Assembly (NCBI RefSeq): GCF_018402695.1
Contig: NZ_JAGYIM010000016.1
Coordinates: 62,001 to 126,000 of the forward strand
Length of the DNA stretch: 64,000 nucleotides
Origin: Arsukibacterium sp.
Lineage (GTDB): Bacteria > Pseudomonadota > Gammaproteobacteria > Enterobacterales > Alteromonadaceae
Direction of reading: 5' to 3'
Shown here: positions 9,211 through 19,258 of the stretch, in pieces
Layout: the number at the start of each line of letters is the position of its first letter
How positions within the stretch are numbered: the first letter of the stretch is position 1
Made by a program: the position numbers and the translations under genes
Notes under the pieces: generated by a model
The model's input: only the letters and a program-made list of their open reading frames with translations
Databases searched by the model: none
Told to the model about the DNA's origin: nothing

Positions 9211-10503
9211 ATGGCAGAGCGGAAAATCTACGAGTTACTGGTTAATGAAGAAGACGCCCGCGCCTGCCGGGATATTCCTGACAGTGCCTGTACTAAAGTA
9301 CCGAAAAACTTTGTGCTGGTGCTGCTAAGCCAGATATTACTCAGCCTCGGTGATTTACTGACCAGCCCGAAAACGGTGCTTACCTGGCTGATGAGTGTGG
9401 TTGGTGCGCCGGCAGCCATGGTAGCCTGGCTGGTGCCGATCCGTGAATCGGGCTCTATGTTACCGCAGTTGCTAATCGGCGCCTGGGTGCGGCGCTATGC
9501 GATTCGTAAAACCTTCTGGATTGCCGGCAGCATAGTGCAGGGTAGTTGTGTGCTCGGCATGGCAGTGGTGGTAAGCCAGTGGCAGGGCGCTGCGGCCGGC
9601 CTGGCCATTATCGGTCTGCTGGTGCTATTTAGTCTGGGCCGTGGTTTGTGCTCGGTCGCCATGAAAGATGTACAGGGTAAAACGGTACCTAAGGGCCAGC
9701 GCGGTCAGCTAACCGGCATTGCCGGCACCGTATCCGGCGTGCTCACGCTGTTGGTCTCAGTCTGGTTGTTACAACAGCAACCAGACAGCCTGTGGGTTTA
9801 TCTGGTGTTGCTGGTCGTCGCCGGTATGTTGTGGTTTGGCGCCGCAGCGCTGTTTAGTCAGGTGCAGGAACAGCCGGGCGAAACAGACGGCGGCGCTAAT
9901 GCGCTGCAGCTGGCCTGGCAAAACCTGGCATTGCTGCACACAGACCCCCATTTTCGCCAGTTTGTGTTGTGCCGGGCCTTATTGCTGGGGTCGGCGCTGG
10001 TGTCACCATTCCTGGTGCTGCTGGCCCAGCAACACCATAATGGTGGGCAGACGCTGGCCTGGTTTTTAGTTTGCACCAGCCTGGCCAGCGCCCTCAGTTC
10101 GGTGTTCTGGGGCAGACTAGCCGATCGCAGCAGCCGTCAGGTTATCATTATTGCTGCGGTAATGGCGCTGGCCGGTTGCACTGTGTTGGCAGGGCTACAT
10201 GTGTTTACACAGCCGCCCGCACTGTTTGGCTATCTGCTGTTGTTTTTATTACTCAGTATTGGTCATGCCGGGGTGCGGGTTGGCCGCAAAACCTATTTGC
10301 TGGATATGGCCTCAGGCAACAAGCGCACCGACTATGTCTCTGTCAGTAATTCGATAATTGGTGTGCTGTTACTGGTGGTCGGTAGTATTAGCAGCGCCAT
10401 TGCCTGGTGGTCAATACCCGCCGTGCTATGGTTTTTTGCCGCCAGTTGCCTGGCGGGTTTGTGGTATGCCCTGCAGTTGCCTGAGGTGTCGCAATCACGT
10501 TAA
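9211..10503 (+). CDS. MFS transporter
   Basis: 430 residues with roughly twelve hydrophobic segments, preceded by a 30-residue polar N-terminus. A charged loop (GRLADRSSRQ) follows the seventh helix, matching the MFS loop motif. The first half has the phrase LVPIRESGSMLPQLLIGAWVRR, which I associate with a conserved MFS group of unknown substrate in gammaproteobacteria. It is a single plus-strand gene, convergent with the ABC transporter genes. Confidence 0.8.
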   Translation: MAERKIYELLVNEEDARACRDIPDSACTKVPKNFVLVLLSQILLSLGDLLTSPKTVLTWLMSVVGAPAAMVAWLVPIRESGSMLPQLLIGAWVRRYAIRKTFWIAGSIVQGSCVLGMAVVVSQWQGAAAGLAIIGLLVLFSLGRGLCSVAMKDVQGKTVPKGQRGQLTGIAGTVSGVLTLLVSVWLLQQQPDSLWVYLVLLVVAGMLWFGAAALFSQVQEQPGETDGGANALQLAWQNLALLHTDPHFRQFVLCRALLLGSALVSPFLVLLAQQHHNGGQTLAWFLVCTSLASALSSVFWGRLADRSSRQVIIIAAVMALAGCTVLAGLHVFTQPPALFGYLLLFLLLSIGHAGVRVGRKTYLLDMASGNKRTDYVSVSNSIIGVLLLVVGSISSAIAWWSIPAVLWFFAASCLAGLWYALQLPEVSQSR

Positions 10504-10531
10504 ACGGCGGAAACAGTACGCTGATACCTGG

Positions 10532-11467
10532 TTATACAACAGCCGCTTTTTTGCGGGAAAAAAGTTGCTGCTCCAGGCTTTTGCCTTTACTTAGCTGCTT
10601 ATACTGCCAGCCATTGGCGGCCAGGCATTGCAGTAACCTGATATCAAAATCATCAACCATCTGTGGCTGATAACTTAACTGATACTCGTGGTTGCGCCCT
10701 GCTGTTACTTCTGTTACGCCCGCTAATTGCCGCAGTTGCTGGCACACCTCGCTTGTGTCAACCGCAGTATCTGCCGCGGTGGCAAGTTGCAGGCTTAAAT
10801 GGGCGATATTTTCACTTGGCTGGGCATGATGTTGCTGCAACTGACCATCCTGTAAATACAACACCTTATTACACAGCCGCTCCAGCTCGAAAATATTATG
10901 TGAGCTGATTAAAAAGCTGGCGTGCTGGCTTAAATCGCTGATCAGCTCCCGAATGTGCAGTGCATTTGCCGGATCCAGGCCGGCAGTGGGCTCATCCAGC
11001 AAAATAAGTGCTGGCGAGCCAATAAAAGCCTGCGCCATGCAAGCCCGTTTGCGCATGCCGTGGCTAAGGGCACCGGCTTTGGTGTGGTAGTGCGCGGCCA
11101 AATCAACCAATGCCAGTACCCTTTTGGTTTCTGCCCGGGCGGCCCGGGCAGATAAACCCTGCAGCTGACCATAAAAACTCAGTTGCTCGCCAATACTAAA
11201 AGCCGGATCCAGCTGGGCGTCCTGTGGCAACGCAGTGACCTTGCCAAATAAGGCCTGGCTGCCGGGCTGCTGCCCTAAAAGCTGCATATTGCCGCTATCG
11301 GCTTTAATGTAACCACATAACAAACTGAATAAGGTGGTTTTGCCGGCGCCGTTCTGGCCTATCAGCGCCACGGTTTCGCCTTTGTTTACTGCAAAGCTAA
11401 TGTTGTTCAGTACCTTGTTGCGACCATAGCTTTTGGATAAATCAGTTACCTTAATGATGTTCTGCAT
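10532..11467 (-). CDS. ABC transporter ATP-binding protein
   Basis: 311 residues from the ATG at 11467. Walker A is GQNGAGKTT near residue 37, the signature sequence is degenerate (LSHGMRKR), and Walker B is ALILLDEPTAGLDP with a downstream switch His in LISSHNIFELE. The C-terminal third is a variable domain. The start shares one base with the permease stop (TAATG), showing translational coupling. It is a CcmA/NatA-type drug, lipid or copper-export ATPase (the layout resembles NosF); cargo unknown. Confidence 0.92.
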   Translation of the reverse strand: MQNIIKVTDLSKSYGRNKVLNNISFAVNKGETVALIGQNGAGKTTLFSLLCGYIKADSGNMQLLGQQPGSQALFGKVTALPQDAQLDPAFSIGEQLSFYGQLQGLSARAARAETKRVLALVDLAAHYHTKAGALSHGMRKRACMAQAFIGSPALILLDEPTAGLDPANALHIRELISDLSQHASFLISSHNIFELERLCNKVLYLQDGQLQQHHAQPSENIAHLSLQLATAADTAVDTSEVCQQLRQLAGVTEVTAGRNHEYQLSYQPQMVDDFDIRLLQCLAANGWQYKQLSKGKSLEQQLFSRKKAAVV

Positions 11468-12291
11468 TACAGTGCTCTCCGGCTTAAAATTTGCTGGGCA
11501 ATCAACAGAAATACTGCGGTTTGGGCTAACGGTAGCGCGGCCAGTTGCAGGCTTTGCCAACCCTGGGCCGGAATAAGCTGCCATATTTGCGCACCCGGCA
11601 TATATTCCAGTAAAAAAGCGGCATTGGGCTGATGATAAATAAGCCAGCTAAGTAAACCAAATACTACCCCGAGGCTAACGATTGCCAGGCTTAGCGCCAG
11701 CCTGGACGAGCGGGCCCAGGCCGAAAATACCGTCATTAACGCGGTAAAAGGCATTAGCACAATCAGCAAATGACAACTGATCAGCAAGGCAGCTTCAATC
11801 GCCTGCCAGCTGATACCGCCCTGACGCACCGCGCTGATGAGTAACGTCGCCGTCAGTGATAACAGAATTAAACACAGTTGTACCACTAACTGGCCGCAAA
11901 ACCGGCCCAGCACAATGGCGGTGCGGCTGCTGCGTAGGCTGATAAAACGTAAGGTACCGCGGGCGGCATCGCTTGACAGCTGGTTGGCGGTGAAGACCAG
12001 GCTTAGAAACGGCAGCAGAACCAGGCTTAGCATCCAGTACAGGGTCAGTTCCGGCGCCGGCCAGTTTAATAACTGGTGCAGGCCCAACATACCAAAGGCC
12101 GCGGTTAACGATTTTTGAAAATTGGGTTCCTGCAGTATTTCGGTGGCCGGGGCAATGGCATAACGCAGTAAAAAGAACCAGACCACAGCAGTCGCTGCCA
12201 GGGTCATCAGGCCACGGCGGGTCAGCCACAGGCGGGACAGTTCCACCTGACTGAATAACCGGATCTGGCGCAGTAATAACATCATTGACAT
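11467..12291 (-). CDS. ABC transporter permease (ABC-2 type)
   Basis: 274 residues from the ATG at 12291, chosen because AAGGAA lies six bases ahead; a GTG at 12297 would abut the ribosome-binding site. About six hydrophobic segments follow a basic N-terminus (RQIRLFSQVELSRLWLTRRG). An ABC-2 trait is the cytoplasmic loop after helix 2 with ARGTLRFISLRSSRTAIVLGRF, meaning permease type used in multi-gene regulators of gliding, copper or antibiotic export. Works with the ATPase encoded directly downstream. Confidence 0.85.
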   Translation of the reverse strand: MSMMLLLRQIRLFSQVELSRLWLTRRGLMTLAATAVVWFFLLRYAIAPATEILQEPNFQKSLTAAFGMLGLHQLLNWPAPELTLYWMLSLVLLPFLSLVFTANQLSSDAARGTLRFISLRSSRTAIVLGRFCGQLVVQLCLILLSLTATLLISAVRQGGISWQAIEAALLISCHLLIVLMPFTALMTVFSAWARSSRLALSLAIVSLGVVFGLLSWLIYHQPNAAFLLEYMPGAQIWQLIPAQGWQSLQLAALPLAQTAVFLLIAQQILSRRAL

Positions 12292-12427
12292 AAACACTTC
12301 CTTTTATTGTTTTGTTTTTTCTATCCATGATTTAGCACAAAGAGTGCCACAATTTTTACTGTTAAAAATCAATTGCTTGAGCAAATTAAGTCGGAGTGGT
12401 CGTTTTGCGGTCAACCAGAATGACCAA

Positions 12428-12452
12428 CAAAGTGGTTTTTTTCACCACTTTG
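12428..12452 (-). terminator. Possible terminator stem-loop after the M28 gene
   Basis: CAAAGTGG at 12428-12435 pairs with CCACTTTG at 12445-12452. It lies 24 bases beyond the M28 stop. The flanking T-run is weak, so this is a low-confidence call. Confidence 0.35.
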
Positions 12453-12475
12453 CTGGCATTGCTGCGCCCAGCAGG

Positions 12476-13537
12476 TTAGTCCCGGTTAAGCTGCTGATCC
12501 AGCAACTGAATAAAGCTCAGTACGGTTTCACTTACCTGAAGGAAAAAGTCGCGGTCAACATTTTCAACGGTATCGCGCACCGTATGATAGTCGTCATGGT
12601 CGGCCACCCCAAAATAGATAAAAGGCACCTGGTGCTGATAAAAAATGCCGTGATCAGAGCTTAAGGTCCAGTCCTGGGTATTACCCGCCCGGTACCAGGG
12701 CCGGTCGTGGCCAGCAATAACTTTTACCGCACTTTGTTGTTGTAACTGCTGTAGCAGCGGGGTTAGCCACGGTTGCTGATAACTGCCTACGGCAAACAGT
12801 AGCTGATCGGTGTCACGACTGAGCATATCCATATTTACATTAAAGGCCAGTTGCTCAGGCTGTAACAGCTGGTGTTTAAACAACGCCACCGCGCCCTGTA
12901 AGCCACCTTCCTCGGCATCCAACGCGACAAATAATAGCGGGTGGGCAAGTGGGTTTTCCTGAAAATACCGCGCCAGGCCAAGCAGAGTGGCAACACCTGA
13001 AGCATTGTCATCAGCGCCGGCAAACAGCTCGCCGTTTTCTACTCCCAGGTGATCATAATGCGCAGTCAGCACTATTGGTTTTAACTCTGGGTTTAACCCG
13101 GGCAGCAAGCCCAGCACATTGGCGGCGTTTTTTGCAGCGGGCACCGTCGGGGTTTTGCCTCTTAGCCAGCGGCTGAATACAAAGTGTTGTTCCACACTAA
13201 AAGGCTGCAGGTAGCCGTCGCTACCTGCCGGTTGCAAGCCAATGTCAGCAAATTGCTGGGCCAGCCAATTGCGGGCTGCAATGCCACCACTGCTGCCCGG
13301 CTTACGACCTTCCCGGTCTGGGTGCGCCAGCCAGTTCAGATCGGCCAGCAATTGCTGATGGTCTAAGCGTTGTCGCGCTGCCGCTGGTATTGCCGCCGCC
13401 TGCAGTTCAGCCAGCCGGCTGCTTTCCCGCTCGGTTAACTGTTGCTGCCACGCCGGCCATGCCAGGGTGTACAGTAAAATAGCGACAATAACCAATGCCG
13501 CGGCGCCAGCCAGGTACAGCCTTTTCGTGACAGACAT
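12476..13537 (-). CDS. M28-family zinc aminopeptidase, membrane-anchored
   Basis: 353 residues. One N-terminal membrane segment (residues 8-27) anchors it to face the periplasm. The M28 metal motifs are present: TAHYDHLG, GADDNASGVA, ALDAEEGGLQGA and SSDHGIFY, with a late His in DDYHTVRDT. The family cleaves N-terminal amino acids using two zinc ions. The ATG at 13537 is preceded by AAGGAA; a TTG one codon earlier is possible. Transcribed alone, divergent from nothing obvious, with a stem-loop downstream at 12428-12452. Confidence 0.92.
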   Translation of the reverse strand: MSVTKRLYLAGAAALVIVAILLYTLAWPAWQQQLTERESSRLAELQAAAIPAAARQRLDHQQLLADLNWLAHPDREGRKPGSSGGIAARNWLAQQFADIGLQPAGSDGYLQPFSVEQHFVFSRWLRGKTPTVPAAKNAANVLGLLPGLNPELKPIVLTAHYDHLGVENGELFAGADDNASGVATLLGLARYFQENPLAHPLLFVALDAEEGGLQGAVALFKHQLLQPEQLAFNVNMDMLSRDTDQLLFAVGSYQQPWLTPLLQQLQQQSAVKVIAGHDRPWYRAGNTQDWTLSSDHGIFYQHQVPFIYFGVADHDDYHTVRDTVENVDRDFFLQVSETVLSFIQLLDQQLNRD

Positions 13538-13640
13538 CAAAATTCCTTACTGCTAAAACTCGTGGCGCACAGCTTAGCAAATTACTTCGGGCTGCAAAAA
13601 TTAATCACTCTGACCCATTTTATTTTAGGTACAGGCAGAA

Positions 13641-13669
13641 TAAAAAAAGCGCAGGCAAAACCCTGCGCT
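13641..13669 (-). terminator. Intrinsic terminator of the YggN-like gene
   Basis: AGCGCAGG at 13648-13655 pairs with CCTGCGCT at 13662-13669. On the minus strand the stem is followed by seven T residues (plus-strand A-run 13642-13648). It lies 25 bases past the stop at 13695. Confidence 0.85.
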
Positions 13670-13694
13670 AAAGGTTGTGGTTGGGAGTTACCGG

Positions 13695-14501
13695 TTAACG
13701 GCGCAGGCTCAGTGAGCTGTCACCATTGTTAAATAAATCGTATTGTTGCATATCGGGTATTTGCTGCTGAATGCGGGTTTCCAAGGCATCCAGTTGGGTA
13801 ACCTGTGCGCAGATAGCGTCGCCTCGTTGCTCCAGCGCAGCGGTTTTGATGTCCATTTTCGCTTCCAGATTTTCGCCGAATTTTTCCATTTTCTGGCCAA
13901 AGGCTTCCATCCGCTGTTCGAAGCTGCCTTCACCGCTGGTCATGGCTTTGCCTACCAGCAGCATAATGCTGCCCATCGACTGGCTGACGGCGTCCTCAAT
14001 TGCCTGTTCAAATTCCGGACCAAAAGCCTGGTCGATACTGTCCAGCCGGCTGCCGTATAAGTAAGTGTTGTCACCGTCCTGCACCACAACCTGATCTGCA
14101 GCTTCGCTGATTTTGTTTAATGCCTGTTGCATCGCCGGATAATCGTCCAGCGATTTTCCGGTCAGCTCACTCAGCACTGTCGTTAGTGCTTCGCTTGCCA
14201 TCAGCAGCGCATCTTCTACTAAGGCTACAGTTTCAGTAGTCTGGCTGCGAATGCCGGCCTGATAATCACGAAGCAGTAACCGGGTATCGTTGTTAACCAT
14301 GACGGCTTTGTCGTTCAGGCTTAACTGACCAGCATCGCTGATTTGCCACAGCGTTTTACCGTTGTCCTGCAGCTGTACGCTGTTGCTGTTAATAACTAAA
14401 TCTTTATCAAATTCGATATTACAGCTGTGATTTGAATGTGCCATGGCGCTAAGACTGAGGGTGCTGCATACCACTGCACTGGCGATAAGAGAGCTTTTCA
14501 T
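13695..14501 (-). CDS. YggN-like periplasmic protein (DUF2884)
   Basis: 268 residues with a signal peptide ending near ALSAMAHS. The mature part opens with CNIEFDKDLVINSNSVQL, and an amphipathic helical region around residues 190-235 repeats a motif (MEAFGQKMEKFGENLEAKM). These are features of the DUF2884/YggN family, whose function is unknown. One terminator follows. A conserved cysteine pair (near the N-terminus CNIEF and CAQV near 230) may form a disulfide. Confidence 0.8.
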   Translation of the reverse strand: MKSSLIASAVVCSTLSLSAMAHSNHSCNIEFDKDLVINSNSVQLQDNGKTLWQISDAGQLSLNDKAVMVNNDTRLLLRDYQAGIRSQTTETVALVEDALLMASEALTTVLSELTGKSLDDYPAMQQALNKISEAADQVVVQDGDNTYLYGSRLDSIDQAFGPEFEQAIEDAVSQSMGSIMLLVGKAMTSGEGSFEQRMEAFGQKMEKFGENLEAKMDIKTAALEQRGDAICAQVTQLDALETRIQQQIPDMQQYDLFNNGDSSLSLRR

Positions 14502-14821
14502 AATTTTGGTCCTTGCTATGCTTTAGTTGACTATTTGCTAAGGCAAGGTCGGTGCCAAAATTTATCTTATTGTTTTTTAAAGAATATAATTTTTCAGGCT
14601 TTGTCGTCACCTTTGGCTGTTAGTAGTTTTCACCACTTTATAGTGAAATTTTCAGGCAGTATTGCCTGGTTGCATCTTCTGGCACGACTACCGATTATGG
14701 AGAACTCAGGGGCTGAGCGGGCTTTTAATTACTATTTGGAATAACGCAGAGAGATCCATTCTTTTACTGGCATACGTTTGGATGGCTAAAATGCTGCTAT
14801 AAAGTTCATACAGGTGTTTTT
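14502..14821. promoter_or_regulatory. Divergent intergenic region upstream of cysJIH
   Basis: This 320-base gap has no gene. It must carry the YggN promoter on one side and the cysJIH promoter, probably under CysB control, on the other. I see an inverted repeat TTTCAC at 14628-14633 with GTGAAA at 14643-14648, and a TATAAAG-like -10 box near 14800. The CysB consensus is too loose for me to fix a site. Confidence 0.4.
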
Positions 14822-16633
14822 ATGCTTTTATCATCACTAGTGGCGCAGGCCAGCCCGCTGTCAGAGCAGCAGGTACAACAACTGCAGGGGCTGGTTAGTC
14901 AGCTTAATCCTATCCAGCAAGCCTGGGTTAGTGGCTATCTGGCAGCCAGTGCCCAGTTGGCCGGTGGCCAGGCAGTGGCACCCGCCGCAGCGGCAGCAAC
15001 CAGCGCTACCCTGACAATAGTGTACGGCTCTCAAACCGGCAATGCCCGCCATGTGGCCGAAGCACTGGCCGGCTTAGCCAAAGCGAAGAATATCGCTGCC
15101 AAAGTAGTGGACTTAGCTGATTATAAAAGCAGCCAGCTGAAAAATGAGCAGTATCTGATTATTGTTACCTCGACCTACGGTGAGGGCGAGCCGCCGGAAA
15201 ATGCGGTCAGTTTTTACAACTTTTTGTTCAGCAAAAAAGCACCGAAAGTGCCGCAACTTAAATTTGCGGTACTGGGCCTGGGTGATACCAGTTATGAGTT
15301 TTTCTGTAAAACCGCTGCTGATTTTGACGAGCGGCTGGCTGAATTAGGCGGTCAGCGCTTGCAGGCCCGGGCTGATCTGGACGTAGATTATGATGCCGCT
15401 GCCAGCAGCTGGAACAACGCGCTTATTAAGGTAGTAGAGCCGGAGTTTGCCAGTGCGCCGTCGGCCCAGGTTATTAACTGGCCAGGTCAGGCGGCAACGG
15501 CACCGGCCAGCCAGTATACTAAACAGCAGCCGTTTGCCGCTGAGTTATACACAAATCAGAAAATTACTGGCCGTGATTCCACGAAAGACGTACGGCATAT
15601 TGAAATATCACTTGAAGGCGCTGGCTTAACTTATCAGCCAGGTGATGCACTGGGCCTGTATTTTAACAACGATCCGGCACTGGTGGCTGAATTGCTCAGC
15701 CTGACCACCCTGGAAGGGACAGCCGAGGTCAGCCTTAGCAACCAGAGTTTAAGCTTGTTGGACGCTCTGACTGAGCAGCTGGAATTAACCCAGTCGTACC
15801 CGGCCTTTGTTGAAAAATATGCGGCTGCCAGTGGCAACGATGCGTTGCAGCAATTGGCTGCCGATAAAACCGCGCTCAGAGCTTATCTGACCGATCGGCA
15901 GATTATCGATATTGTCCGCGATTATCCGGTGACTGACAGCCCGATCACCGCTCAGCAATTGGTCGATGCGCTGCGTAAGCAACAACCGCGATTGTACTCC
16001 ATCGCCTCCTCGCAGGCGGAAGTAGAAGAGGAAGTGCATTTAACGGTGGCTGTAGTGCGCTACGATGCCTTTGGTCAGCCACATTTAGGCGGTGCCTCGG
16101 GCTATCTGGCCGAGCGCTTAGCCGAAGGTGATAAGGTGCGGGTATTTATCGAGCACAATAACAATTTCCGCTTACCAGCCAATGACGATACCCCGGTTAT
16201 TATGATTGGCCCCGGTACCGGTATTGCGCCGTTCCGGGCATTTTTACAGGAGCGGGATGCCCGCGGCGCCAGTGGCAAAAACTGGCTGTTTTTTGGTAAC
16301 CCGCACTTTACCCAGGACTTTTTATATCAGGTTGAGCTGCAGGGCTATTTAAAGCAAGGCCTGCTCAGCAAGCTTGATGTCGCCTTCAGCCGTGACAGCG
16401 CCCAAAAGGTGTATGTGCAGGATAAACTACGCAAACACGCGGCAGAGGTGTATCAGTGGCTGGAGCAAGGCGCTCACGTCTATATTTGTGGTGATGCCAA
16501 CCGCATGGCCAAAGACGTGCATCAGGCGCTGCTGGACATTGTGCAGCAACACGGCAGCAAAAACGCCGAACAGGCCCAGCAATATTTAGATGAATTACGG
16601 GTAGCCAAGCGTTACCAGAAGGATGTGTACTAA
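14822..16633 (+). CDS. cysJ: Sulfite reductase [NADPH] flavoprotein alpha-component
   Basis: 603 residues, close to E. coli CysJ. Order: N-terminal linker, flavodoxin domain with [15 protein letters not shown] near residue 68 and [13 protein letters not shown] near 112, then the FAD-binding connection domain with [20 protein letters not shown], and the NADPH domain with [15 protein letters not shown] and [15 protein letters not shown]; the C-terminus is RYQKDVY. It passes electrons from NADPH via FAD and FMN to CysI. Its stop shares a base with the cysI start (TAATG). Operon cysJIH is in the standard order. Confidence 0.98.
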   Translation: MLLSSLVAQASPLSEQQVQQLQGLVSQLNPIQQAWVSGYLAASAQLAGGQAVAPAAAAATSATLTIVYGSQTGNARHVAEALAGLAKAKNIAAKVVDLADYKSSQLKNEQYLIIVTSTYGEGEPPENAVSFYNFLFSKKAPKVPQLKFAVLGLGDTSYEFFCKTAADFDERLAELGGQRLQARADLDVDYDAAASSWNNALIKVVEPEFASAPSAQVINWPGQAATAPASQYTKQQPFAAELYTNQKITGRDSTKDVRHIEISLEGAGLTYQPGDALGLYFNNDPALVAELLSLTTLEGTAEVSLSNQSLSLLDALTEQLELTQSYPAFVEKYAAASGNDALQQLAADKTALRAYLTDRQIIDIVRDYPVTDSPITAQQLVDALRKQQPRLYSIASSQAEVEEEVHLTVAVVRYDAFGQPHLGGASGYLAERLAEGDKVRVFIEHNNNFRLPANDDTPVIMIGPGTGIAPFRAFLQERDARGASGKNWLFFGNPHFTQDFLYQVELQGYLKQGLLSKLDVAFSRDSAQKVYVQDKLRKHAAEVYQWLEQGAHVYICGDANRMAKDVHQALLDIVQQHGSKNAEQAQQYLDELRVAKRYQKDVY

Positions 16634-18351
16634 TGAGCCAATATCCGATAAAACCCGAGCTGCAGGTCAGCGGTAAATTTTCTGACAATGAACGGTTAAA
16701 GGCAGAAAGTAAGCACCTGCGCGGTACCATCGAGCAGGATTTAAGCGACGATATTACCGGTGGCTTTAACGGCGATAACTTTATGCTGGTGCGTTTTCAC
16801 GGCATGTATCAGCAGGATGATCGCGATATCCGGGCTGAACGCGCTGCCCAAAAACTCGAACCACTGCACAATGTTATGTTACGGGCACGGATGCCGGGCG
16901 GCATTATTACCCCGCAGCAGTGGCTGGCGATTGACCAGTTTGCTGCCGATAAAACCCTGTATGGCAGTATTCGCTTAACCACCCGTCAGACGTTTCAGTT
17001 CCATGGCGTGTTAAAACCGAATATTAAGCCGATGCACCAGTTTTTAAACAGCATTGGTATCGACTCTATTGCCACCGCAGGCGATGTTAACCGCAACGTA
17101 TTATGTACCTCTAATCCGGTCGAATCAGAGCTGCATCAGCAGGCCTACCAGTGGGCGGTGCAGATAAGCGAGCATCTGCTGCCGAAAACCCGCGCCTATG
17201 CGGAGATCTGGCTCGACGAGGAAAAAGTCGAAACCACCGAAACCGAGCCGGTGCTGGGTGAAAACTATTTGCCGCGTAAGTTTAAAACCACCGTGGTGAT
17301 CCCGCCGCATAATGACATTGATGTCCATGCTAATGATCTGAACTTTGTCGCCATTGCTGAAAATGGCAAGTTGATTGGCTTTAACGTGCTGGTAGGCGGT
17401 GGCCTGGCCATGACCTTTGGCGATACCTCTACTTATCCGCGCAAAGCTGAAGTGCTGGGCTTTATTGGCCTGGAACACACCTTAAAAGTGGCCGAGCATG
17501 TGGTAACGGTGCAGCGCGATTACGGCGACAGGGTTAACCGCAAAAATGCCAAAACCAAATACACTATCGACCGGATTGGCGTTGATACCTTTAAAGCGGA
17601 AGTGGAACAACGGGTCGGCGTGGCTTTTGCACCGGCTAAACCATTTGAATTTACCACGCGCGGCGATCGCTTTGGTTGGGTCGACGGCATTGATGGCAAG
17701 CAGCATTTAACCCTGTTTATTGAAAATGGCCGGGTACTGGACTTCCCCGGTAAACCGCTGAAAACCGGTCTGGCCGCCATTGCCAGAGTACATCAGGGGG
17801 ATTTTCGGATGACCGCGAATCAGAACCTGATTATCGCCGGCGTGCCGCCAGCGCAAAAAGCCTTAATTGAGCAACTGGCCCGCGAGCATGGCTTAATTAA
17901 CGACAGCCATAGCGAACAGCGCAAAAACTCGATGGCCTGTGTCTCTTTCCCCACCTGCCCGCTGGCGATGGCGGAGGCCGAGCGTTACCTGCCTGAGCTG
18001 GTCAGTAAAGTCGAAGGGTTGCTGGCTAAACATCAGGTCGCTGACGACCACATCGTGTTGCGGGTTACCGGTTGCCCGAATGGCTGTGGCCGCGCCATGC
18101 TGGCCGAAGTGGGCTTAGTGGGCCGGGCGCCGGGGAAATACAATGTCTACCTGGGCGGTAATAAAGTGGGTACTCGTATTCCGAAACTGTACCTGGATAA
18201 TGTCGGTGAAGCGCAGATCCTTAGTGAACTGGATAACTTGATTGGCCAATGGGCGGTTGAGCGCACTAGTGGCGAATGCTTTGGTGACTTTGTTATTCGC
18301 AAAGGCGTGGTAGCAGAAGTGAAAGTGTCAAAGACCGATTTTCATGCCTGA
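16633..18351 (+). CDS. cysI: Sulfite reductase [NADPH] hemoprotein beta-component
   Basis: 572 residues, same length as E. coli CysI. The siroheme/4Fe-4S cysteines are seen as CVSFPTC near residue 436 and CPNGCGRA near 480. [11 protein letters not shown] near residue 117 and [10 protein letters not shown] near 155 are siroheme-contact segments. It reduces sulfite to sulfide using six electrons from CysJ. Siroheme would be supplied by the cysG gene at 28.0 kb. Translationally coupled to cysJ. Confidence 0.98.
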   Translation: MSQYPIKPELQVSGKFSDNERLKAESKHLRGTIEQDLSDDITGGFNGDNFMLVRFHGMYQQDDRDIRAERAAQKLEPLHNVMLRARMPGGIITPQQWLAIDQFAADKTLYGSIRLTTRQTFQFHGVLKPNIKPMHQFLNSIGIDSIATAGDVNRNVLCTSNPVESELHQQAYQWAVQISEHLLPKTRAYAEIWLDEEKVETTETEPVLGENYLPRKFKTTVVIPPHNDIDVHANDLNFVAIAENGKLIGFNVLVGGGLAMTFGDTSTYPRKAEVLGFIGLEHTLKVAEHVVTVQRDYGDRVNRKNAKTKYTIDRIGVDTFKAEVEQRVGVAFAPAKPFEFTTRGDRFGWVDGIDGKQHLTLFIENGRVLDFPGKPLKTGLAAIARVHQGDFRMTANQNLIIAGVPPAQKALIEQLAREHGLINDSHSEQRKNSMACVSFPTCPLAMAEAERYLPELVSKVEGLLAKHQVADDHIVLRVTGCPNGCGRAMLAEVGLVGRAPGKYNVYLGGNKVGTRIPKLYLDNVGEAQILSELDNLIGQWAVERTSGECFGDFVIRKGVVAEVKVSKTDFHA

Positions 18352-18415
18352 GGTTTTTCTGGATATAGTCAGGGCACGTGATAAACAACCCGATTCAACG
18401 ATGGCAGGTAATAGC

Positions 18416-19168
18416 ATGATCGACAGTGTAACCAGCGATTATCGACAGATACTGCAGCAGGACAGCGCAACCCAGCAAGCCTGGCTGGCAGAAATAAATC
18501 ATCTGCTCAGTCCGCTGAGTGCCAGTGAGCGGGTGCGCTGGGCGCTGGCGAATTTACCGGCGCAGCCGATGCTGAGTTCCAGCTTTGGTATTCAGGCCGC
18601 GGTAATGCTGCATCTTGTGACCGTGCAGCAGCCGGATATTCCGGTGGTATTAACCGATACCGGCTATTTATTTGCCGAAACCTACCAGTTTATTGACCAG
18701 TTAACCGAGCAGCTGGGCCTTAATTTGAAGGTATACCGTGCGGCGTTATCGGCCAACTGGCAGCTGGCGCGTTATGGCGAGCAATGGTTAACGGCCGAAG
18801 GCACTAAGCAATATAACCAGCTGAATAAAGTCGAGCCAATGCAGCGGGCGCTGCGTGAATTGAAGGTTGGCAGCTGGTTTACCGGCTTGCGGCGCAGCCA
18901 GAGCAGCAGCCGCGCCGATAAAGACATTGTTGAAATTAGCCGCGGTGTCATCAAAGTTCAGCCGATTATCGACTGGAGTAATAAAGACGTATTTTATTAT
19001 CTGAAACAACATAATTTGCCGTACCACCCGTTATGGGAGCAAGGTTACTTATCAGTGGGAGATACCCATTCCACCGTTAAATTTGAACCCGGCATGAGCG
19101 AAGAAGATACCCGTTTTAACGGTTTTGGCCGGGAGTGCGGCCTGCATATGGACGGCGACGGCATCTGA
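18416..19168 (+). CDS. cysH: Phosphoadenosine phosphosulfate (PAPS) reductase
   Basis: 250 residues from the ATG at 18416; ATG 18344 (overlapping cysI) and ATG 18401 are possible but leave a non-conserved extension. The PAPS-binding region [15 protein letters not shown] and [16 protein letters not shown] is near residues 55-90, and the catalytic cysteine lies in the C-terminal ECGLHMDG. Only one such cysteine is present and there are no CC motifs, so this is the PAPS (thioredoxin-dependent) type, not the APS type. It makes sulfite for CysJI. Confidence 0.95.
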   Translation: MIDSVTSDYRQILQQDSATQQAWLAEINHLLSPLSASERVRWALANLPAQPMLSSSFGIQAAVMLHLVTVQQPDIPVVLTDTGYLFAETYQFIDQLTEQLGLNLKVYRAALSANWQLARYGEQWLTAEGTKQYNQLNKVEPMQRALRELKVGSWFTGLRRSQSSSRADKDIVEISRGVIKVQPIIDWSNKDVFYYLKQHNLPYHPLWEQGYLSVGDTHSTVKFEPGMSEEDTRFNGFGRECGLHMDGDGI

Positions 19169-19258
19169 CCCTGGCGGTTGCAAAAGCGCTTTAACGGGGC
19201 ATAATAGCGGCAGCTATTACTATTAAATCGTTTTTGCTAACAGGGAAACCGTTAATTT